From Chloroflexota bacterium (GTDB lineage Bacteria; Chloroflexota; Limnocylindria; Limnocylindrales; CSP1-4), in contig VBGT01000075.1 in assembly GCA_005889475.1 (NCBI GenBank), forward strand, positions 1 to 51,206: a stretch of 51,206 nt of DNA. The letters are read 5' to 3'. Under the pieces are notes generated by a model that had not been told where the DNA came from, did no database searches, and saw only the letters and a program-made list of their open reading frames with translations. A program made the translations under genes and the position numbers. Shown here in pieces: positions 7,186-14,425 of this stretch (positions within the stretch are counted from its first letter, which is position 1; each line of letters begins with the position of its first letter).

Positions 7186-8907
7186 ATGCGCCTGAGCGAG
7201 CTGTTCTTCGCGACCCTGCGCGACGATCCGGGCGAGGCCGAGATGGCGTCGCACCGGCTGCTGCTGCGTGCGGGCTACCTGCGCCAGCTCGGGTCGGGGA
7301 TCTACTCGTTGCTGCCGCTCGGCAAGAAGGTCAGCGACCGGGTCGAGCAGGTCATCCGCGAGGAGATCGACGCGATCGGCGGGCAGGAGATGGAGATGCC
7401 CGTCGTCCATCCCGCCGAGGTGTGGAAGGAGAGCGGCCGCTACTTCAAGATCGGGCCCGAGCTCGTGCGGTTCAAGGATCGCTCTGAGCGGGACATGGTC
7501 CTCGCGATGACCCACGAAGAGGTCGTCGCGATGCTGCTGCGCGACCTGGTCCAGAGCTACCGGCAGCTGCCGATGATCGTCTACCACTTCCAGACCAAGT
7601 TCCGCGACGAGCCGCGCTCCCGCGGCGGTCTCATCCGGGTCCGCGAGTTCGTGATGAAGGACTCGTACTCGTGCGACCTCGACGATGCCGGCCTCGACGA
7701 GAGCTACCGCAAGCACTACGCCGCCTACGAGAAGATCTTCCGGCGCCTCGGGCTGGAGGCGATCGCGGTCCGGTCGGACGTCGGGATCATGGGTGGAACG
7801 GCTGCCCACGAGTTCATGGTCCTGAACGACTTCGGCGAGGACACCCTCGTGCTGTGCGACAACTGCGACTTTGCCGACAACCAGCAGATCGCGGGGGTCG
7901 GCAAGCCCGATCCCGAGCCCGAGGGCCTCCTGTCGATGGAGGACGTCGAGACGCCGGGCGCGACGACGATCGAGGCGCTCGCGACGTTCCTGAACATCCC
8001 GAAGTCGAAGACGGCCAAGGCGGCATTCTTCGTCACCGGCGACGGACGCTTCGTCGTCGCGATCGTCCGCGGCGACTACGACGTCAACGAGACGAAGCTC
8101 GTCAACGCCCTGAAGGCGCGCGGCGGGCTTCGGCCGGCCCAGCTGGAGGAGATCAAGGGCCGCGGGATGGAGGCTGGCTACGGCTCGCCCCTCGGGGCGC
8201 GGGACGCGGTGATCGTCGTCGATGACCTGGTCGAGCGATCACCGAACCTGGTCGCCGGGGCCAATCGCGTGGGGTGGCACGTGCGGAACGTCAACGTGCC
8301 GCGTGACTACCAGCCGGACATGATCCTGGACATCGCCAACGCCCGTGAGGGCGATCCGTGCCCCAACTGCGGCTCGCCGGTGAAGCTCCGCAAGGGCATC
8401 GAGGTCGGCAACATCTTCAAGCTCGGGACCGACTTCACGAACGCGTTCGGCTCGATGTACCTCGGCGAGGACGGCGAGCGCCACCCGATCGTCATGGGCT
8501 CGTACGGCATCGGGCTCGGGCGGAACGTGGCGTGCATCGTCGAGGCCCACCACGACGAGAAGGGCATCGCCTGGCCCGATGAGGTCGCCCCGTATCCGGC
8601 GCACCTGGTTTCGATCGGGGCCGGCCGGGACGAGAAGGTGCGCGAAACCGCCGAGCGGCTTCACGACCTCGCGAAGGCGGCCGGGCGCGAGATCCTTTAC
8701 GACGATCGCGACGAGTCACCGGGCGTGAAGTTCACCGACGCCGAGCTGCTCGGGATGCCCTGGACCCTGACCGTCTCGCCGCGCTCGCTTGCCGCGGGCG
8801 GCGTCGAGGTTACGCGGCGCGAATCCGGCGAGCGCCGGACCGCGTCGATCGACGAGGTCGAGGGCTTCCTCCGGACCGGGCGGTTCGCAGGGGCCGCCGC
8901 GGCCTGA
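7186..8907 (+). CDS. proS: Prolyl-tRNA synthetase (bacterial type with editing insertion)
   Basis: A 573-aa class II synthetase charging tRNA-Pro. The N-terminus MRLSELFFATLRDDP and the motif 1 helix LLRAGYLRQLGSGIYSLLPLG are typical. Motif 2 is the TKFRDEPRSRGGLIRVREF region (about residues 135-155) and motif 3 is GSYGIGLGRNVA (about 437-448). Between motifs 2 and 3, residues about 230-390, lies the YbaK-like INS editing domain that removes mischarged Ala-tRNA-Pro, including KSKTAKAAFF. The C-terminal anticodon-binding domain ends the protein. Length fits the bacterial long form. The gene is convergent with a hypothetical gene and ends just before a hairpin that could terminate both. Confidence 0.97.
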   Translation: MRLSELFFATLRDDPGEAEMASHRLLLRAGYLRQLGSGIYSLLPLGKKVSDRVEQVIREEIDAIGGQEMEMPVVHPAEVWKESGRYFKIGPELVRFKDRSERDMVLAMTHEEVVAMLLRDLVQSYRQLPMIVYHFQTKFRDEPRSRGGLIRVREFVMKDSYSCDLDDAGLDESYRKHYAAYEKIFRRLGLEAIAVRSDVGIMGGTAAHEFMVLNDFGEDTLVLCDNCDFADNQQIAGVGKPDPEPEGLLSMEDVETPGATTIEALATFLNIPKSKTAKAAFFVTGDGRFVVAIVRGDYDVNETKLVNALKARGGLRPAQLEEIKGRGMEAGYGSPLGARDAVIVVDDLVERSPNLVAGANRVGWHVRNVNVPRDYQPDMILDIANAREGDPCPNCGSPVKLRKGIEVGNIFKLGTDFTNAFGSMYLGEDGERHPIVMGSYGIGLGRNVACIVEAHHDEKGIAWPDEVAPYPAHLVSIGAGRDEKVRETAERLHDLAKAAGREILYDDRDESPGVKFTDAELLGMPWTLTVSPRSLAAGGVEVTRRESGERRTASIDEVEGFLRTGRFAGAAAA

Positions 8908-8917
8908 TCGATCCGCG

Positions 8918-8939
8918 GGCGCAGGCTCAGACCTGCGCC
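8918..8939. terminator. Bidirectional hairpin between proS and the LEA-like gene
   Basis: GGCGCAGG - CTCAGA - CCTGCGCC is an exact 8-bp stem with a 6-nt loop in the 19-bp gap between convergent genes; the minus-strand stop codon (8927-8929) lies inside the loop. There is no T-run, so it is a putative terminator only. Confidence 0.45.
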
Positions 8940-9424
8940 TGGAGCTCCTCGAGCTCTTCGCCCTGGACCGCGACGCCATCGAGGCTGACGATCGTTTCGT
9001 CAACCTTGGTCGCGTCCGCCGCAAGCAACGTGCTGGAGTCCACCAACCCGTGCGCTTCTGCGTCGTCGACGCGGGCGATGGTGAAGGTCACGCTCGGCGG
9101 GATGGCCGCCCCGATCCCGATCTCGCTGATCCGGTAGAGAGAGCCGCGCTCCTTCAGGCTCGCGTTCGCCCGCTCCTGGAGCGAGGTCGCCTTGACGACG
9201 ACGTCGGCGAGGATCCGCGGGTCGATGCGCTCGAGGGCAGTCGTGAACCCGCGCTTGGCCTTGTTGACCGCGGACTGAGCGCGAGCCTTGGTCGCCGGGT
9301 CGCGGATGGTCGTCGCTGCCTTCTGCCCGACCTCCGCGCCCACCTTCGCGGCCTCGCGACCGACCTCCGCGCCCACCTTCGCGGCCTGTTCGGCAACCTG
9401 CTTCGCTCGTTCGAGGAAGCTCAT
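8927..9424 (-). CDS. Hypothetical protein with LEA-like 11-residue repeats
   Basis: A 165-aa soluble protein. Residues about 5-50 are an Ala/Lys/Glu-rich amphipathic helix with two near-identical 11-residue units (AAKVGAEVGRE, AAKVGAEVGQK), encoded by a 27-bp exact repeat with a 33-bp period (9328-9354, 9361-9387). Eleven-residue helical repeats of this kind are known from LEA group 3 and lipid-droplet or membrane-surface proteins. Residues about 85-165 look like a small folded domain (SLYRISEIGIGAAIPPSVTFTI...). The start is supported by GGGAGGG upstream, a possible -10 TATGAT about 35 nt upstream and a hairpin in the leader. I do not recognise the C-terminal family; a role in desiccation or membrane protection is only a guess. 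Confidence 0.65.
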   Translation of the reverse strand: MSFLERAKQVAEQAAKVGAEVGREAAKVGAEVGQKAATTIRDPATKARAQSAVNKAKRGFTTALERIDPRILADVVVKATSLQERANASLKERGSLYRISEIGIGAAIPPSVTFTIARVDDAEAHGLVDSSTLLAADATKVDETIVSLDGVAVQGEELEELQAQV

Positions 9425-9435
9425 CCCGCATCCCT

Positions 9436-9457
9436 CCCGGTTGCGTGGACAACCGGG
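9436..9457 (-). promoter_or_regulatory. Leader hairpin upstream of the LEA-like gene
   Basis: CCCGGTTG - CGTGGA - CAACCGGG is a perfect 8-bp inverted repeat between the putative -10 TATGAT (about 9472) and the ribosome binding site of the 8927-9424 gene. It could form in the 5' leader RNA or be an operator. Confidence 0.4.
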
Positions 9458-9496
9458 GAGATCATACCGATCCGGATTCGCCGGATCAGGGTCGAT

Positions 9497-9997
9497 TCAG
9501 ATCGACAGCAGCCGGTCGAAGAACGCGCGATAGCGCCGGATCGCCTGGCGCAGGTCCTCGGTCGAGACCTCGGCGCCGTTGTCATCGCCGGCACGCGACC
9601 AGCCCGATTCGAGCTCGTCGCGCTCTCGCGCGAACGTGTCGGTGAGTCGTTGCAGCACCTCGGCGACGAGCGAGTCGGCCTTCTCGACGGCCCCACGGGG
9701 CTCGTCGACGAATGCCGTCTGGATCACGAGCCAGCGCTCGCGCAGGTCGCGGCCGGCTTTCTCGTCGAAGAGCGGCGCGCCCTTCGGCGACGTCTCCTTC
9801 ATCGCGGGCGCGCCCTCGGCCCGGATCGGCGGGCGGCGCTGCGCGTCGCGGAGCTCGCGCGTGCTCGACGGCCCCTTCGTCTCCGGCGGCGCCTTCGACG
9901 CAAACGACGTCTTCGCGTCGGGCTCCGCGGACTGCTGCGACGGCTGCTCGCTCGTCGACTGCTCGACTTCAGATGCGGCGGTTCGCTGCTCCGGCAT
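9497..9997 (-). CDS. Hypothetical protein, paralogue of its upstream neighbour
   Basis: 166 aa from the ATG at 9997, preferred over the GTG at 10000 because GGAGGAGG is better spaced from it; the stop of the upstream gene overlaps (TGATG). Residues about 1-75 are low-complexity (Ser, Glu, Pro, Lys-rich). The C-terminal half, ERWLVIQTAFVDEPRGAVEKAD...LRQAIRRYRAFFDRLL, matches the neighbour's ERWREVQAMFVDDPGSAVDQAD...LRQAFVHYRALFADLL, so the two genes are duplicates of one helical domain. Unlike the neighbour it has no membrane anchor. I do not recognise the family name. The conserved W, F-V-D-[ED]-P and R-x-x-[FL]-F positions suggest a folded helical bundle. Confidence 0.6.
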   Translation of the reverse strand: MPEQRTAASEVEQSTSEQPSQQSAEPDAKTSFASKAPPETKGPSSTRELRDAQRRPPIRAEGAPAMKETSPKGAPLFDEKAGRDLRERWLVIQTAFVDEPRGAVEKADSLVAEVLQRLTDTFARERDELESGWSRAGDDNGAEVSTEDLRQAIRRYRAFFDRLLSI

Positions 9998-10707
9998 CAC
10001 GTCCTCCTCCCCGGCTCGGCCGGCTGCTCGGTCTCGACGGGGGGTGTTGACGGCGTCGAGTCCTGTCGCGTCCGCCGGCGGGTGCTTGTCGCGACCGGCT
10101 CGCGCGCCTCATCCGCAGCGTCGACCGGTCGCCGCGTGGTGGCGGCTTCACGCTCGGCCTCCGGCTCGGGTGTCTCCAGGAGGTCGGCGAACAGCGCGCG
10201 GTAGTGCACGAAGGCCTGGCGCAGCTGCTCGGTCGCGCCATCGCCCGAGCGTCGGCGGATCGCGATGGCGTGCGCCGTGCGGTAGTGGTCGACCACCTGC
10301 GGGTGGTTGACCGAGATGTCGGCCGCGCGCTGCTCGAAATCGCCGACCGGATAGCCACGCGCACGCATGACCTCGCCGATCAGCGTGTCCGCCTGGTCGA
10401 CGGCGCTGCCCGGGTCGTCGACGAACATCGCCTGGACCTCACGCCAGCGTTCGCCGAACCGGTCACGCGCGGCGGCGTCCAGCGGCCGGATCTCGAGCGC
10501 ATCGACCCGCTCCTGGCGCGCGCGGAGGTCGGCCTCGGCCTGTCGTCTGTCCTGGGCGGACTCGACCGTCCGCTCGTACTCGGGCCCGAATCGTCGCCGA
10601 AGCTCCTGGGACCGACGCCGTTGCATCGCCCAGATCGCGAGGCCCGCGATCGCCACGACCACCAGGATCGCGACGACGATCATCTCCACGTTGTTCACGA
10701 CGTGCAC
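9997..10707 (-). CDS. Hypothetical membrane-anchored helical protein
   Basis: 236 aa. One N-terminal membrane helix (MIVVAILVVVAIAGLAIWAM, about residues 9-28) is followed by basic RRRS, so the rest should be cytoplasmic. A charged, probably coiled-coil stretch (ELRRRFGPEYERTVESAQDRR...) leads into the helical domain shared with the next gene, ending in a Thr/Pro/Arg-rich tail. FGPEYERTV is familiar from uncharacterised actinobacterial and Chloroflexota membrane proteins, but I cannot name a function. The start could be GTG at 10707 or the in-frame GTG at 10698, which has GAGGTG upstream. It overlaps its paralogue by one to four bases, so the two are co-translated and may interact. Confidence 0.65.
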   Translation of the reverse strand: MHVVNNVEMIVVAILVVVAIAGLAIWAMQRRRSQELRRRFGPEYERTVESAQDRRQAEADLRARQERVDALEIRPLDAAARDRFGERWREVQAMFVDDPGSAVDQADTLIGEVMRARGYPVGDFEQRAADISVNHPQVVDHYRTAHAIAIRRRSGDGATEQLRQAFVHYRALFADLLETPEPEAEREAATTRRPVDAADEAREPVATSTRRRTRQDSTPSTPPVETEQPAEPGRRT

Positions 10708-10811
10708 CTCGGACTACTGGAGAGTTCGAGGAGACGCCCGATGGGGTTGCTCCGGCGCGCCCCGCCTCGCGAACCGGCTGGCAGGTGGGTGTCAGATCGC
10801 GGCCGAGCCGC

Positions 10812-11429
10812 TCAGGCGTGCTTGATCGTGATCCGCTCGATGATGTTGGCGACGTCCTCGCACTTGTCGATGGTCTCCTCGAGCAGGGCGTACACGTCTT
10901 TCCACTTGATCAGCTCGATCGGATGGCCGCCGCCCGCGAAAAGGTCGGCAATGGCCTTGCGCGCCAGCTGGTCGCCCTCGTTCTCGAGCCGGTGGACCTC
11001 GATCCAGTAGCGCTCGAGGCCCTTGAAGCCGCGCAGGTTCGCGAGCGCCTCCTGGAGCTGCTCGCACTGCTTGACGATGATCGATGCCTGCTGGACGGCA
11101 ACCGCCGTGGGCGCCTCGATCCGATACAGGATGAACGTGTCCGCGCATTCCTCGATGAAGTCGAGCACGTCGTCCAGCGCGCTGATCAGGCCGTGGATGT
11201 CCTCTCGGTCGAAGGGCGTGACGAAGGTCGACTCGAGACGCCGCCCGATCTCGTGGCTGATCTCGTCGCCGCGATGTTCGGCGTCGCGAATCTCGAGGGC
11301 GCGCTGCTCAGGAGCGTCGTAGGAGCGCAGCATCGCCTCGAACAGCCGGGCCGCCCCGAGGACGTTCGCGGCGTCCTCCGCGAACATGTCGAAGAAGCGC
11401 TCCTCGCGGGGGATGAGGCGCAGTCGCAT
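10812..11429 (-). CDS. DUF47 / PhoU-like phosphate transport accessory protein
   Basis: 205 aa from the ATG at 11429; the huge ORF in the track is a read-through into antisense of the kinase. The sequence MRLRLIPREERFFDMFAEDAANVLGAARLFEAML, the paired EHRGDEISHEI and NEGDQLARKAI motifs and DVLDFIEECAD are typical of DUF47 (PF01865), an all-helical PhoU relative that binds metal through E/D-rich repeats and regulates Pit transporters. In most genomes it sits beside pit; here the two are separated by proS and three hypothetical genes. A -10 element TACCCT lies 8 nt upstream. It is divergent from the PhoR-like kinase, sharing a 42-bp intergenic region. Confidence 0.9.
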   Translation of the reverse strand: MRLRLIPREERFFDMFAEDAANVLGAARLFEAMLRSYDAPEQRALEIRDAEHRGDEISHEIGRRLESTFVTPFDREDIHGLISALDDVLDFIEECADTFILYRIEAPTAVAVQQASIIVKQCEQLQEALANLRGFKGLERYWIEVHRLENEGDQLARKAIADLFAGGGHPIELIKWKDVYALLEETIDKCEDVANIIERITIKHA

Positions 11430-11437
11430 CGGGACCA

Positions 11438-11443
11438 AGGGTA
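11438..11443 (-). promoter_or_regulatory. -10 element TACCCT, leaderless start of DUF47 gene
   Basis: On the minus strand TACCCT precedes the ATG at 11429 by 8 nt. No ribosome binding site is visible. Confidence 0.5.
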
Positions 11444-11471
11444 GCGTCGCCCGCGGCGCATCGGGTGTGCA

Positions 11472-12869
11472 ATGCTCGCGCCGGTGGACAACGTCGTCAT
11501 CGTCTTCGTCGCGCTGCAGGCCGTTGCCGTCGCCGTCGCGCTCGGATTCGCCTGGTCGCGCGGCCGGACCCTCGAGGAGATCGACGAGTCGTTGCGCGAG
11601 GCCGAGGGCGCCGTACCCGGCGAGGGCAACGCCGTCACCGCCGGCGGGTCGAGCGAGGTCCTGGTCGATCGGCTGCGCAGGCTCCGCCGTCGCGCCGAGG
11701 CGGCCGAGTTCGGGCTGGAGCAGCGGCTGCGCGACCTGGCCTACCTGGCCGATCTCGTCGGCGTCGGCATCGTCCGCCTCAGCGACGATCTGCGGGTCGA
11801 GATCGCCAACACCGCCGCGCACGTATTCCTCCGGCGCGAGCCGGGCTCGATGCTCGGGCGGACGGCGATCGCGGCGCTCGGCGACCATCGCGTCGAGGCC
11901 ATCGCCCGGGGGGCTCGCGAGGCCGGCTGGGCGAGCGATGAGGTCATGCTCGCGGATCGCGAGCCCGACGGGACAGGCAGCACGCTCGTCGTCCGCGCCC
12001 GTCGCTCGCCCATCCTCGGCGTGTGGCTGGTGCTCGAGGACGTCGCCGAGCTCCGCCGACTGCAGCGGATCCGGGCGGAGTTCATCGACAACCTGTCGCA
12101 CGAGCTGCGCACGCCGATCACGACCGTCGGGCTGCTGGTCGAGTCGCTGACGCGCGACGCCGAGGGCGCGGCCGAGGCCGGCACGCCGGTCCCGGAAAGG
12201 ATGCGCGAGCGGATCGGCAAGCTCGAGGTGGAGACCGGCAACATCGCCCAGATGGTCGCCGAGCTGCTCGACCTCGCCCGGATCGAGAGCGGGGGCCGCC
12301 AGCTGCACCTCGACGACGTCGACCTGGGCCGGATCGCCGCGGAGTCCGCCGAACGCCTGCGGCCGTTTGCCGAGCGGCAGGGCGTGACGCTCCGGGTGCT
12401 GGTCGAGCCGGGCCTGCCGCCGGTCCGCGGCGAGGCGGCGAGGCTGGCGCAGGTGTTCGCAAACCTCGTGCACAACGCGGTCAAGTTCAGCCCGTCCGGC
12501 ACGGAGGTGCGGGTCGGCGTGGGGCGCGACCCGGACGGGTCGCGGATCGCGTCCCGGCCTCGCTCGGCCGCGGCGACGATGCTCGTGGGCTGGGTGTCGG
12601 ACGACGGGCCGGGGGTGGCCGCGGTGGATCAGCCGCGGATCTTCGAGCGCTTCTACAAGGGGGATCGGACGCGAAGCGGCGGCGGCGGGACCGGCCTCGG
12701 TCTGGCCATCGCCAGGCACATCGTGGAGGGCCACGGCGGCGTGATTCGCGTCGAATCCGAGGAGGGGAGGGGAGCGACGTTCACGTTCACCATCCCGGTC
12801 TCCGACGCGCCGGCCGACCGCCACGTCTCCGAGCGGAGCCCCGTGCCCGCGCGAGTCGCCGGTGGCTGA
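11472..12869 (+). CDS. PhoR-like sensor histidine kinase
   Basis: 465 aa. One N-terminal membrane helix (about residues 6-26), a short coiled region, a PAS-like domain (about 95-195), a HisKA domain with phosphoacceptor H210 in NLSHELRTPITTV, and a HATPase domain with N box (VHNAVKFSP), G1 (DDGPGV), F box (IFERFYKGD) and G2 (GGTGLGLAIA). The single helix with cytoplasmic PAS is the PhoR arrangement, which senses Pst/PhoU state rather than an external ligand. Neighbours (DUF47, two phosphodiesterases, nearby pst operon) support a phosphate role, with the response regulator at 5395 as likely partner. The start may instead be the GTG at 11484. The stop overlaps the next gene by 8 bp. Confidence 0.85.
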   Translation: MLAPVDNVVIVFVALQAVAVAVALGFAWSRGRTLEEIDESLREAEGAVPGEGNAVTAGGSSEVLVDRLRRLRRRAEAAEFGLEQRLRDLAYLADLVGVGIVRLSDDLRVEIANTAAHVFLRREPGSMLGRTAIAALGDHRVEAIARGAREAGWASDEVMLADREPDGTGSTLVVRARRSPILGVWLVLEDVAELRRLQRIRAEFIDNLSHELRTPITTVGLLVESLTRDAEGAAEAGTPVPERMRERIGKLEVETGNIAQMVAELLDLARIESGGRQLHLDDVDLGRIAAESAERLRPFAERQGVTLRVLVEPGLPPVRGEAARLAQVFANLVHNAVKFSPSGTEVRVGVGRDPDGSRIASRPRSAAATMLVGWVSDDGPGVAAVDQPRIFERFYKGDRTRSGGGGTGLGLAIARHIVEGHGGVIRVESEEGRGATFTFTIPVSDAPADRHVSERSPVPARVAGG

Positions 12870-13635
12870 CCCGAGCCCGAGCCGCGGCCGGCCCGACGAG
12901 CTGCTGGTCGCGACGCTGAACCTGCGCAACATCGCCGATCGCTGGCCGGAGCGGATCTCGCTCCTCCTGGCCGACATGGCCGCACTCCAGCCCGACCTCA
13001 TCGGTCTCCAGGAGTGCGTCTTCGCCGTCCAGCAGGACCGGCTGCTGGGAGCTGCGGGCGAGGGCCGCTACGAATCGCGCCGCGGCTGGGCCGGCAGGCC
13101 CGAGTACGGCAACGCGGTCCTGGGCAGGGCGCCGCTGGCGCTCGCCGACGGACAGCGGTTGGAGCTCGATCACAACCGCTCCGCGCTCCGAGTCCCCGTG
13201 TCGCTGCCGTCCGGCGCGACGCTCGACTTCGTCGTCACCCACCTGCACCACCTGATGACCGGCGAGGCCGTCCGCGAGGCACAGGCCCAGGCCGTCACGC
13301 GCTGGCTTGCCGCCATCGCTGGACCGCTCGTGGTCGTCGGCGATTTCAACGCGGAGCCGACCGAACCGACGTACCGGGTGATGCTCGACGCCGGCTTCCG
13401 ATCCGCCCATGGCGAAGCGAACGGGGCCGAACCGGCGGTGACGTGGCCGTCGGGCATCAAGGCGCCGGGCATCGACGACGACGGCGAGCCTGGCTGTCTC
13501 GACTACATCTGGGTCCGTGGCCCGATCACGGTCGGGGCCTGTCGCCTGGCGTTCGACCGGCCCGCGGTCGACGACGCGACACTCTACCCGTCTGACCACC
13601 TCGGGCTGAGCGCGCGCATCCGCATCGGTGGCTGA
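12862..13635 (+). CDS. Endonuclease/exonuclease/phosphatase (EEP) family hydrolase
   Basis: 257 aa, GTG start within GTGGCTGA overlapping the kinase stop. EEP-fold landmarks occur in order: ATLNLRNI, LIGLQECVF (metal-binding Glu), the HLHH block, VVVGDFNAEP (Asp/Asn pair), LDYIWVRG and YPSDHLGLSA (catalytic Asp-His). The family hydrolyses phosphodiester bonds in nucleic acids, phospholipids or inositol phosphates, using Mg or Mn. No signal peptide is seen, so it should act in the cytoplasm. Being co-transcribed with a phosphate-type kinase and a glycerophosphodiesterase suggests recovery of phosphate from organic esters, but the substrate cannot be read from sequence. Confidence 0.82.
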   Translation: MADPSPSRGRPDELLVATLNLRNIADRWPERISLLLADMAALQPDLIGLQECVFAVQQDRLLGAAGEGRYESRRGWAGRPEYGNAVLGRAPLALADGQRLELDHNRSALRVPVSLPSGATLDFVVTHLHHLMTGEAVREAQAQAVTRWLAAIAGPLVVVGDFNAEPTEPTYRVMLDAGFRSAHGEANGAEPAVTWPSGIKAPGIDDDGEPGCLDYIWVRGPITVGACRLAFDRPAVDDATLYPSDHLGLSARIRIGG

Positions 13636-14308
13636 GACCCTGCGCCTCGCCCATCGCGGCGACTGGCGAGCTGCCCCCGAGAACTCGCTGGCGGCGATGG
13701 AAGCCGCCCTCCGGGTGCCCGCCTGCGACGGGCTCGAGCTCGACGTCCGGGCCTCCTCGGACGGCGTCCCGATCCTGCTCCATGACGGCTCGCTCCGACG
13801 CGTCCAGAAGGTCAATGCCGTGCCCTCGGCCCTCACGGCGGACGAGTGCGCAGGCCTCGGCATCGCATCCCTCGGCCACGTGCTCCGCACGGTCGGCTGC
13901 GACCCGTTCATCGACGTCGAGTTGAAGGAGCTGGTCCCTGCCGTTATCGACGTGCTGGAGCTCGAGCGCGGCGGAACCGGCGGCGACGGACGGCCGGTCC
14001 TGCGCGCCGCCGCGGTCTCGTCCTTCGAGCGGACGGTGCTCGAGTGGCTCGCGGCCGAGCGCCCGACCTGGCCGCGCTGGCTGAACGCCCGCGACCTCTC
14101 GCCAACGACGCTCGACCTTGCCACCTCGCTGGGCTGCTCCGCGATCTCGGTCTGGTGGCGCGCGATCGGTCCGCGGCGGGTCGAGCGAGCGCGCGATGCG
14201 GGTCTCGACATCGCCGCCTGGACGATCACCGACTCCGAGGCGTACCGGCGAGTCGAGGCATTGGGTGCGATCGCGATCTGCGCCGAGGGCGCCGCCCTCG
14301 ACGGTTGA
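13628..14308 (+). CDS. Glycerophosphodiester phosphodiesterase family protein
   Basis: 226 aa, GTG start again inside GTGGCTGA overlapping the previous stop. The GDPD TIM-barrel signature is clear: LRLAHRGDWRAAPENSLAAME (catalytic His-Arg and Glu), GLELDVRASSDGVPILLHDGSL (metal-binding Glu/Asp and second His) and ending AAWTITDSEAYRRVEALGAIAICAEG, although a canonical GDPD end reads closer to TD-P. The enzyme releases glycerol-3-phosphate from deacylated phospholipids. It is somewhat short and lacks a signal peptide. It is third in a kinase-EEP-GDPD operon, consistent with phosphate scavenging under PhoR control. Its stop codon is the first base pairs of a strong hairpin. Confidence 0.88.
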   Translation: MAETLRLAHRGDWRAAPENSLAAMEAALRVPACDGLELDVRASSDGVPILLHDGSLRRVQKVNAVPSALTADECAGLGIASLGHVLRTVGCDPFIDVELKELVPAVIDVLELERGGTGGDGRPVLRAAAVSSFERTVLEWLAAERPTWPRWLNARDLSPTTLDLATSLGCSAISVWWRAIGPRRVERARDAGLDIAAWTITDSEAYRRVEALGAIAICAEGAALDG

Positions 14309-14330
14309 GGCCCGCGCGCGGCGCGGGCCT
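14308..14330. terminator. Bidirectional terminator hairpin between GDPD and the arsM operon
   Basis: AGGCCCGCGC - GCG - GCGCGGGCCT is a perfect 10-bp inverted repeat with a 3-nt loop in the gap between convergent transcription units. It starts on the last base of the GDPD stop codon and lies 20 nt past the stop of the cysteine-rich mini-ORF. No T-run follows. Confidence 0.65.
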
Positions 14331-14350
14331 CCCTTGATGATCGGTTCGAA

Positions 14351-14401
14351 TCAGCAGCCGCACGGACAGCTGGGACCGCACGGGCAGTCACAGGCCGACA
14401 T
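14351..14401 (-). CDS. 16-residue cysteine-rich mini-ORF downstream of arsM
   Basis: Too short for the ORF track. On the minus strand, 24 nt after the arsM stop, AAGGAGGTGA, the best Shine-Dalgarno sequence in the window, stands 5 nt before an ATG that opens MSACDCPCGPSCPCGC and a stop. Six of sixteen residues are cysteine, in two C-x-C runs, so the peptide could chelate a soft metal or arsenite in the manner of a minimal metallothionein. It is followed by a strong hairpin. ArsM itself carries a similar cysteine cluster at its N-terminus. Evidence for translation is the ribosome binding site, composition and operon position; I know of no described family that matches it. It could still be chance. 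Confidence 0.6.
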   Translation of the reverse strand: MSACDCPCGPSCPCGC

Positions 14402-14425
14402 CGAGCTCACCTCCTTCCGGGATCG

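Noticed and set aside
9328-9387. Two repeats with spacer, suggestive of a CRISPR unit
   Set aside because: Only two copies, inside a coding frame and in phase with an 11-residue protein repeat.
10812-13001. 729-codon minus-strand ORF including DUF47
   Set aside because: Only the last 205 residues (from the ATG at 11429) resemble a protein; the rest is antisense of the histidine kinase.
12787-14391. 534-codon antisense ORF over the EEP and GDPD genes
   Set aside because: Translation is low-complexity Arg/Ser/Pro/Ala, as expected for an antisense frame in G+C-rich DNA; the opposite strand has two clear enzymes with family motifs.
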